A DNA stretch of 22,156 nucleotides from Bolinopsis microptera (lineage: Eukaryota > Ctenophora > Tentaculata > Lobata > Bolinopsidae). The notes under the pieces are model-generated. The model saw only the letters and a list, made by a program, of their open reading frames with translations, made no database searches and was not told where the DNA came from. The DNA lies in the NCBI RefSeq assembly GCF_026151205.1, contig NW_026971890.1, positions 1 through 22,156 on the forward strand, given 5' to 3'. The position numbers and the translations under genes were made by a program. Shown here piece by piece: positions 19,901-22,156 of the stretch. Each line of letters opens with the position of its first letter. Within the stretch, counting starts at the first letter, position 1.

Positions 19901-22156
19901 TTCAGATTGGAGGCGATTGACACAAAGTACTTGTTAAATTCATGAGCAATAACTCGTCGACAAATAACACGCTCATTGTTTATCATGAATGACGGTTTCA
20001 TTTGCTTATTTTGCTTTCCTCGCACTTTATTAATTAACTGCCAGGTTTTTTTACTGTCACCCTGACACTCCTCAATTTTGTTGCACGTGTAGAGGCGTTG
20101 AGCTAGTCTTATTACGTGTTTAACTCTCCTACGTTTGTCAGTAAAATTAGCATGCTTTTCCCTGGCATCATTACAAGGATTGCAGTGACAGGCTTCCTTG
20201 ATCTCACGACAAAGTTTACCTGGATTATGCAAACATTTTTCTCTCTTCGCTTTATGCCAGTGGTCGTGCAGCTCATGTTTTTTATTTATAGACGCGATTA
20301 ATCCTCCTGTTATCCACGGATTTGTCATTGGCGTTCTTTTGGAGACTTTAGGTTTACTGAGTTTACATGATTTGTCTAGATTCGTTTTGAATGTGTCGTG
20401 AAATTCAATAAAGTTTTTTGGTGGGTGCTCAGAGAAATGTTGGTTTAAGGATGAAACAAGGACTCGAACGTTGGATTCACTGTAATCATAATATTGGGTA
20501 TGTTTAACTTGAGGTTCAGAGTTAGTTACAGCTAGGTCTTCAAAAATATGAAAAACTGGCAGATGATGCGAGATTCTGTCAGATACTGTACCTGAGGCAA
20601 CAACCTTGTTTATATCATTTGTGTAAATGTTGTCAATACACGTTTGATTACATCCCGGCTTCTCGTGCGTGTGTGTTGATATAAGAGGCGAGAAACCGGC
20701 ACTAAACATTATCTCCTCGAGATTGCTAACTTCTTTACTATTAACATGGAGGTTGACGTTAAAATCTCCCATTATATACGCAGATTTTTTAGGCAATATC
20801 TGGAGTATTCTAGATAGTTCTGTCAGGAAGCTTGCAAAATTACCGCTGGGTGGTCGGTAAATAACCCCAAAAGTTACTTCTTCTGAGTTTTTACGACTAG
20901 TTACGAATAGTGATTCTAAATTCTCGGTAACGTCTGACGCAAGTTCGTTCACAATACTGCTAAGTCTATCTTGAACATATAATGCTACGCCAGTTCCTTT
21001 GGATTTATTACCTACAGTATTCTGGTAAAAACTATTGTAGTTAGGAATTGAATACACGGTGCTTTCATCAGGACCTATGTTAGTTTCTGATAAACCTATT
21101 ACGGTGAAGTTTTGGTTAATGCGGTGCAGTTCAGTTAATAGACTATCAAAATTGCTTTTATTGCCATCAATGTTAAGAAAGTAGGAGCTGGAGAACTTTT
21201 TAAGATTTTCTCCATGCGATGAGTTGATTTCATTAGCAGAATAAGCTTGGCATTTGTCTAAGATTGAGGATATTTTATATGTTTCGTCATGTGCATCTGG
21301 TGAGGTTGTGTCATCTTCAAAGTGTTTGAAGGGATTATACTATTAAATTAAAAGCTTTCTCCTCAGATGTTGAATAGAGAAATTCACTGGAACCAGGCAT
21401 CGATAGTGGCATGTCACACGTCTTGCATTGATGTCACCTGGAGACGAAGTATGTGAAATAATTTAACTTTTTTTAATTTAATAATTTAATAACTTTTTAA
21501 ATCTCTTAGTTTCATGGACACATAATATAAGGGAATGGACACATATATAGGGAATTGTTATTTTGATATCTAAAACAAAAATAAATATAAATTATAGAGA
21601 TCAGTTTTGTAATATTGCTTTAAGATTTTTTTTCTTTGTACTGCATTACATTTTTGGTAACAGTTTCCAATCATAACAGGGGTAAACTATGCATTTAACA
21701 AGCCAACTAGACAAGTATCCACCTTCAACGGGGGGCACTCTGGGTATGCTGTAGACGGAATTGCTAATACCACCGGATTTTATAGGTATAAGTCACAAAT
21801 TTAGCTTTTTGATATGCAAACAGTTTTAGTGTGAATGAAAAACAAATTTAAATCAATTCAGAGTAGAATTTCAGATAACGAAACCTTTCAAATGAAACAC
21901 CGAAGAAACTTTTGCTAAAATACCACGAATCAACAAAAAGAAAGCTTTTAACTTTTTAATTACAAGTAAAATAACGGGAAATAGACAAAAAAAGTAATTT
22001 TGCCGATAATTGTGTTTCAGTTTGTGCACCACAACAGAGAACACCACATCCCCTTGGTGGGAAGTCGATCTTCTGGTGCCTGTGAAGGTTGCATATGTTG
22101 ATATTTATATCAAAGATTATGATCTGTTTAACGAGAGACTTGAAGTAGGAGATTTG
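4954..22156 (+). CDS. Multi-exon mosaic gene: N-terminal unknown region, discoidin-like, kringle, galectin-like, fucolectin-like domains (partial)
   Basis: Exons read from GT-AG boundaries and open frames: 4954-5022, 5476-5602, 6600-6700, 6933-6985, 8501-8573, 9738-9889, 9988-10061, 10219-10325, 10482-10575, 10749-10912, 11164-11248, 11810-11948, 12060-12104, 12315-12454, 12715-12753, 12888-12965, 13577-13657, 13798-13854, 14158-14296, 14493-14638, 14994-15086, 15277-15359, 16820-16945, 21367-21448, 21680-21785, 22021 to the edge. Each junction keeps frame except 12104/12315. The domains are typical of secreted or cell-surface carbohydrate- or protein-binding molecules in animals, so an adhesion, recognition or innate-immunity role is a reasonable inference but unproven. 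Neither the start codon and signal peptide nor the C-terminus is in view, so membrane anchoring cannot be judged. Codon content is AT-rich like the flanks. An alternative is two adjacent genes meeting near 12104-12315, but no stop plus promoter is visible there. Confidence 0.75.
5603..6138. other. Intron, nothing recognised
   Basis: AT-rich. A short GT-AG bounded segment at 6015-6045 could mimic an exon, but the 5602 to 6600 join is already in frame without it and breaks with it. Confidence 0.6.
6139..6391 (+). repeat. 51-bp tandem repeat, five copies
   Basis: The GCTTT[T/C]GCTATCATTCGC start recurs at 6141, 6192, 6243, 6294 and 6345, exactly 51 bases apart, with few substitutions. It lies in the intron 5603-6599. 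51 is a multiple of three, so a spurious 17-residue repeating frame appears; no coding signal supports it. Confidence 0.95.
7090..7216. mobile_element. 127-bp MITE with 8-bp target duplication
   Basis: The termini GGCAAGTTTCCATAAACGAT and the reverse complement at 7197-7216 (one mismatch) form the inverted repeat, extending inwards through TATTTTATTATCG to GGCGCC. AGTTTGAG flanks both sides (7082-7089, 7217-7224). A 27-base unit of the left arm is duplicated in tandem (7095-7121, 7122-7148). The 8-bp duplication fits hAT, P or Merlin-type transposases; the family is not determined. Confidence 0.88.
7400..8158. mobile_element. 759-bp element with 17-bp perfect terminal inverted repeats
   Basis: TTATAAACCCCTCCGGG (7400-7416) is exactly reverse-complemented at 8142-8158. 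Because TTATAA is itself palindromic, it could be the target duplication or part of the terminus. A 26-base block is directly repeated near the left end (7425-7450, 7455-7480). There is no transposase frame, so if mobile it is non-autonomous. It lies in the intron 6986-8500. Confidence 0.65.
7602..7699 (+). promoter_or_regulatory. Possible promoter: CACGTG E-boxes, ATTGG, TATAAATA
   Basis: CACGTG occurs at 7602, 7624 and 7664, the last two as TCACGTGA and the last extended to GTCACGTGAC (USF/MITF-type site). TGACGTG lies at 7614, ATTGG (inverted CCAAT) near 7649 and TATAAATA at 7692-7699. This order resembles a compact Pol II promoter firing rightward near 7725. No clear reading frame follows, so it may be an element-borne or alternative internal promoter, or chance. 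Confidence 0.35.
8155..8335. repeat. Nested hairpin cluster
   Basis: Outer imperfect arms: ATAACACATAACACCGGCAC from 8155 against the reverse complement of 8312-8335. Inside lie three hairpins: 8189-8206/8209-8227 (AAAATAACCCC..CGTGCT, about 18 bp), 8231-8265 (imperfect, AATAAT..CGTGC) and 8267-8279/8283-8295 (AATTTTTCCCGCG, 13 bp perfect, 3-base loop). It abuts the right terminus of the 759-bp element. Confidence 0.8.
8870..8979. repeat. ATATGAATATAC-type AT-rich microsatellite
   Basis: Irregular repetition of ATATGAATATACAT units directly before the mariner-like element. 8574-8869 of the same intron shows nothing recognisable. Confidence 0.7.
8980..9696. mobile_element. Mariner/Tc1-like non-autonomous element, 717 bp
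   Basis: Terminal inverted repeats of about 34 bp start CAGGGTGGGCCAAAAGTCAG (left); the right end has one mismatch (CAGGTTGGGCC), and both continue TACCCATACGTTGG. TA flanks both ends (8978-8979, 9697-9698), the target duplication of Tc1/mariner elements. No intact transposase is present. The minus strand just inside the left end reads as a scrambled frame that could be a decayed transposase tail, but this is weak. Confidence 0.85.
9348..9367. repeat. 20-bp perfect palindrome inside the mariner-like element
   Basis: ACCTAATCACGTGATTAGGT equals its own reverse complement, with a CACGTG core; a degenerate relative (TCACCTGATCACACGTAATG) follows within 30 bases. Confidence 0.9.
11164..12965 (+). 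CDS. Divergent discoidin / F5-8 type C-like domain, six exons
   Basis: Exons 11164-11248, 11810-11948, 12060-12104, 12315-12454, 12715-12753 and 12888-12965. Visible motifs follow the order of galactose-binding-like F5/8 C domains: EGLDKLFDGDARSNC (the 'DGd..s.C' segment), then PPWILIYLNRPVLISELKL (the 'W..idLg..v.i..i.l' strand pair), then VYVNTVKMTG. A later segment, AGPLAEYVNITHTSMTQLVV followed by CSVTAKI, matches the 'G.yV.i.l.....l.lCev.v' end of fucolectin-type domains. Exon 12060-12104 ends in phase 0, but the frame that makes domain sense in 12315-12454 (YLSVIHPIPQG...) needs two carried-over bases, so this junction is unresolved. The last two exons (AFASKYTSN...; GAMVPLSNTQGFMWGQR...) may start a further repeat or a linker. 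Confidence 0.6.
11249..11809. other. Intron, nothing recognised
   Basis: A 561-base intron inside the discoidin-like domain. A small 72-codon frame at 11410-11628 lacks splice or coding support. Confidence 0.6.
12987..13366 (+). repeat. 8-bp GTTACCAG/GTTACCTG minisatellite, about 47 units
   Basis: Units of GGTTACCA or GGTTACCT, with occasional 9-base GGGTTACCT units, run without other interruption. Every unit carries CCWGG and GGTTACC. Because 8 is not a multiple of three and no unit contains a stop, all three + frames stay open (GYQVTRLP cycles). It lies in the intron 12966-13576, bounded by a good donor at 12966 and acceptor before 13577. Confidence 0.97.
13366..13441 (+). repeat. 45-bp unit flanking the minisatellite
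   Basis: CTGGGGGTGCAGCTATACTT (13370) recurs as CTGGGGGTGAAGCGATACTT about 45 bases later, and TAACAGTTTGTGAATGTTAC (13396) matches TAACAGTTTGTGTATGTTAC before the array (about 12971). The 8-bp array thus appears to have expanded inside an older 45-bp tandem unit. Confidence 0.7.
13577..13854 (+). CDS. Linker exons before the kringle
   Basis: Two small exons, 13577-13657 (IRCYSVFGVDKDYKTMDQYL then RYCGR) and 13798-13854 (VVDTATLRTAAQRINTLRT), join in phase to 12888-12965 upstream and to the kringle downstream. Two Cys (RCYS and RYCG) could pair. No domain recognised. The preceding intron carries the 8-bp minisatellite. Confidence 0.6.
13855..14157. other. Intron before the kringle, nothing recognised
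   Basis: AT-rich spacer with clear donor ACAG|gtaata and acceptor tttccag. Confidence 0.7.
14158..14638 (+). CDS. Kringle domain, two exons
   Basis: Exon 14158-14296 gives ECYFKAQDSKATLYRGTLSK, then the segment with LTCQKW and HSYTPAD. Exon 14493-14638 gives LGDHNYCRNPSDSDKGPWCY, then RYEHCTIPEC. All six kringle cysteines are present in order (ECY, TCQ, NYCR, PWCY, EHC, PEC), with the YRGT, CQKW, NYCRNP and GPWCY signatures. Cys1 to Cys6 is about 85 residues, slightly longer than usual. The intron inside the domain, joining GA to C, resembles the two-exon layout common for kringles. The loop that in lysine-binding kringles reads NP-D-x-D here reads NP-S-D-S-D, so the two anchor aspartates are shifted by one and lysine binding is doubtful. 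Kringles are extracellular protein-binding modules; there is no protease domain in view. Confidence 0.93.
14639..14993. other. Intron between kringle and galectin-like domain
   Basis: AT-rich; contains a small hairpin TTGCTAA/TTAGCAA near 14676-14693. Otherwise nothing recognised. Confidence 0.7.
14994..21448 (+). CDS. Galectin-like domain in four exons, interrupted by hAT-like and LINE insertions in its introns
   Basis: Exons 14994-15086, 15277-15359, 16820-16945 and 21367-21448 chain in phase. The product runs PIRVGDVFTCNMWNLPK... (galectin 'vG..l...g.p'), NLHLSPLHVKM at the H-x-N-P-R position, YIMKTNYLGAETQAF at the 'v.N....WG.Ee' position, SGQVSVEFHIEHDGFSIYIN ('pG..fei.i...d.F.vyvNg'), then IKY and an end containing IHWNQASIV, matching the '..h.i..l.i.gdv' strand. 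Spacing and strand pattern fit galectin (Gal-bind_lectin) well. The canonical beta-galactoside contacts are poor: Arg of HxNPR is Leu, the Trp is missing and the WGxExR block is degenerate, so classic galactose binding is unlikely. A related lectin-like beta-sandwich family cannot be excluded. Its last intron holds the LINE. Confidence 0.75.
15418..16073. mobile_element. hAT-like non-autonomous element, 656 bp, perfect 8-bp target duplication
   Basis: The element begins CAGTGGCGTAAC and ends GTGACGCCACTG, the usual hAT terminus pattern. GACACAGT flanks both ends (15410-15417, 16074-16081). Each end has a long C homopolymer close inside (about 15442-15456 and 16025-16037). There is no transposase frame. 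It lies in the intron between galectin-like exons 15277-15359 and 16820-16945. Confidence 0.9.
16082..16819. other. Intron remainder after the hAT-like element
   Basis: AT-rich. Contains the 14-bp palindrome AACCACCGGTGGTT at 16549-16562. No gene or element ends recognised. Confidence 0.6.
16946..17521. other. Intron upstream of the LINE
   Basis: AT-rich. A GCCACTC/GAGTGGC pair at 17221-17227 and 17295-17301 encloses a box-A-like TTAGCACAGTTGGT, but no T-arm folds. Nothing else recognised. Confidence 0.5.
17534..21343 (-). mobile_element. 5'-truncated non-LTR retrotransposon (CR1/Jockey-like) with 12-bp target duplication
   Basis: The 12-mer TAAATTAAAAGC occurs at 17522-17533 and 21344-21355, exactly flanking the element, and I take it as the target-site duplication. 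The 5' end on the minus strand lies just upstream of the open frame, with the ORF start missing, typical of incomplete target-primed reverse transcription. The 3' untranslated part is 17534-18048, with no poly(A) tail, as in CR1/L2-type elements. Removing the element plus one duplication restores a normal AT-rich intron ending in ctttctcctcag before the exon at 21367. Confidence 0.8.
18049..21339 (-). CDS. LINE ORF: endonuclease plus reverse transcriptase, N-terminally truncated
   Basis: The frame is open from just after a stop at 21340-21342 down to 18049, about 1096 codons, with no in-frame ATG near the top; the GTG at 21055-21057 is only an internal Val. Counting from that GTG: the apurinic-type endonuclease shows GVIYRPPSGNF (64-74), GDFNVN (97-102) and SDRISHHLPVF (159-169). 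Reverse transcriptase shows ENYRPVSTLP (491-500), motif A DLSKAFDT (564-571), motif B GVPQGSVLGPLLF (620-632) and the catalytic FADD (651-654; DNA 19096-19107). Upstream, in the same frame, VIGLSETNIGPDES is the normal start region of such endonucleases. Layout and motifs fit the CR1/L2/Jockey group of non-LTR retrotransposons. There are no internal stops or frameshifts, so the copy is young or selected. It is antisense to the host gene. Confidence 0.93.
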   Translation of the reverse strand, partial: YNPFKHFEDDTTSPDAHDETYKISSILDKCQAYSANEINSSHGENLKKFSSSYFLNIDGNKSNFDSLLTELHRINQNFTVIGLSETNIGPDESTVYSIPNYNSFYQNTVGNKSKGTGVALYVQDRLSSIVNELASDVTENLESLFVTSRKNSEEVTFGVIYRPPSGNFASFLTELSRILQILPKKSAYIMGDFNVNLHVNSKEVSNLEEIMFSAGFSPLISTHTHEKPGCNQTCIDNIYTNDINKVVASGTVSDRISHHLPVFHIFEDLAVTNSEPQVKHTQYYDYSESNVRVLVSSLNQHFSEHPPKNFIEFHDTFKTNLDKSCKLSKPKVSKRTPMTNPWITGGLIASINKKHELHDHWHKAKREKCLHNPGKLCREIKEACHCNPCNDAREKHANFTDKRRRVKHVIRLAQRLYTCNKIEECQGDSKKTWQLINKVRGKQNKQMKPSFMINNERVICRRVIAHEFNKYFVSIASNLNEVYERRIDEDPIIAKSFTDYLPQSCPSSIYLAECTSSEIIQIISEFNNGKASDIPAHVMKQCSQTISEHLARIYNNCMNEGVFPDQLKTGKITPIYKKEDEELLENYRPVSTLPVFGKIFEKIIYSRLYNFFLSRGIIFENQFGFRKNHSTSHALNYSVNHVEEKRNNKNHVLGIFIDLSKAFDTLPFDMLLKKLSNYGVRGNALKLLSSYLNNRYQYVSVLGEESEPLPVKLGVPQGSVLGPLLFLIYINDIYRCSTLGKFVLFADDTNIFVAAETKEQAYKIANEILDSVCQYMRHNLLHINVKKSCYMYFSPTKRKTIDNTENDLNLEIDGIPIKQVTETKFLGVIIDDKLSWTPHIEKQTKKLNSICGRIYRIKNSLPSQLYKQIYHTLFESHLGYGITVWGGVSINKLSPLFLAQKKCVRILFGDSEAFSDKFKTCSRSRPIQCSINKKGQISNESTIPHIKPCSICISLRKTGDKQARPHRCQILGAEFHSRESTKPIFQSKELMTVHNIYRYRCITETMKIVKSHQPISMYSLFKKSELRDDRFVTPHSSHNFAYKGANLWNRFLEQSNARGKIGSLGSIKSRLKLSIMKAQHQPDNINWQDLNFNTFL
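21680..22156 (+). CDS. Fucolectin-type F5/8 C domain (FTP), N-terminal part, cut by window edge
   Basis: Exon 21680-21785 gives VNYAFNKPTRQVSTFNGGHS then GYAVDGIANTTGFY. Exon 22021 to the edge gives CTTTENTTSPWWEVDLLVPV, then VAYVDIYIKDYD and NERLEVGDL. This is the standard order of fucolectin/tachylectin-4/pentraxin domains: N.A.gkpt.qss.....a.A.DGn, CthT, pWW.VDL, V..V.IynR, RL....v.vGd. In the fucose-binding R-x-D motif (normally WWRVDL) the Arg is Glu here, so classical fucose binding may be lost. The domain continues beyond the window. Confidence 0.9.

Overview
The window looks like AT-rich nuclear DNA from an invertebrate animal. It has no prokaryotic-style gene packing. Short GT-AG exons are separated by AT-rich introns. 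A kringle domain, a galectin-like domain and F5/8 type C (fucolectin-like) domains are coded in one exon series, and there is a metazoan-type LINE plus several DNA-transposon remnants. An invertebrate deuterostome such as a tunicate is possible, but nothing in the sequence fixes the taxon.

Main gene (+ strand): about 26 exons from 4954 past the right edge appear to encode one large, probably extracellular, mosaic protein. In order: an unrecognised N-terminal half (exons 4954-10912), a divergent discoidin/F5-8-like domain (11164-12965), a short Cys-containing linker (13577-13854), one complete kringle (14158-14638), a galectin-like beta-sandwich domain in four exons (14994-21448), and the start of a fucolectin-type F5/8 domain (21680 to the edge). 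Intron phases chain without conflict from 4954 to 12104 and again from 12315 to the end; the single junction 12104/12315 does not keep frame. One or two possible further upstream exons lie at 251-545.

Repeats: nearly every long intron is lengthened by a different repeat. 820-4782 is a nested, roughly mirror-symmetric island: a 32-bp-phased palindrome array, then inverted 9-mer minisatellite arms, then a 2.35-kb CCT/TCC tract, then the same layers in reverse. 6139-6391 is a 51-bp tandem repeat. 7090-7216 is a MITE with an 8-bp target duplication. 7400-8158 is a 759-bp inverted-repeat element carrying E-boxes and a TATA motif. 8155-8335 is a nest of hairpins. 8980-9696 is a mariner/Tc1-like element. 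12987-13366 is an 8-bp minisatellite. 15418-16073 is a hAT-like element with a perfect 8-bp target duplication. 17534-21343 is an antisense, 5'-truncated LINE with a long open reading frame, inserted 11 bases before the splice acceptor of the last galectin-like exon.

All domain names come from reading motifs by eye. No database search was run.
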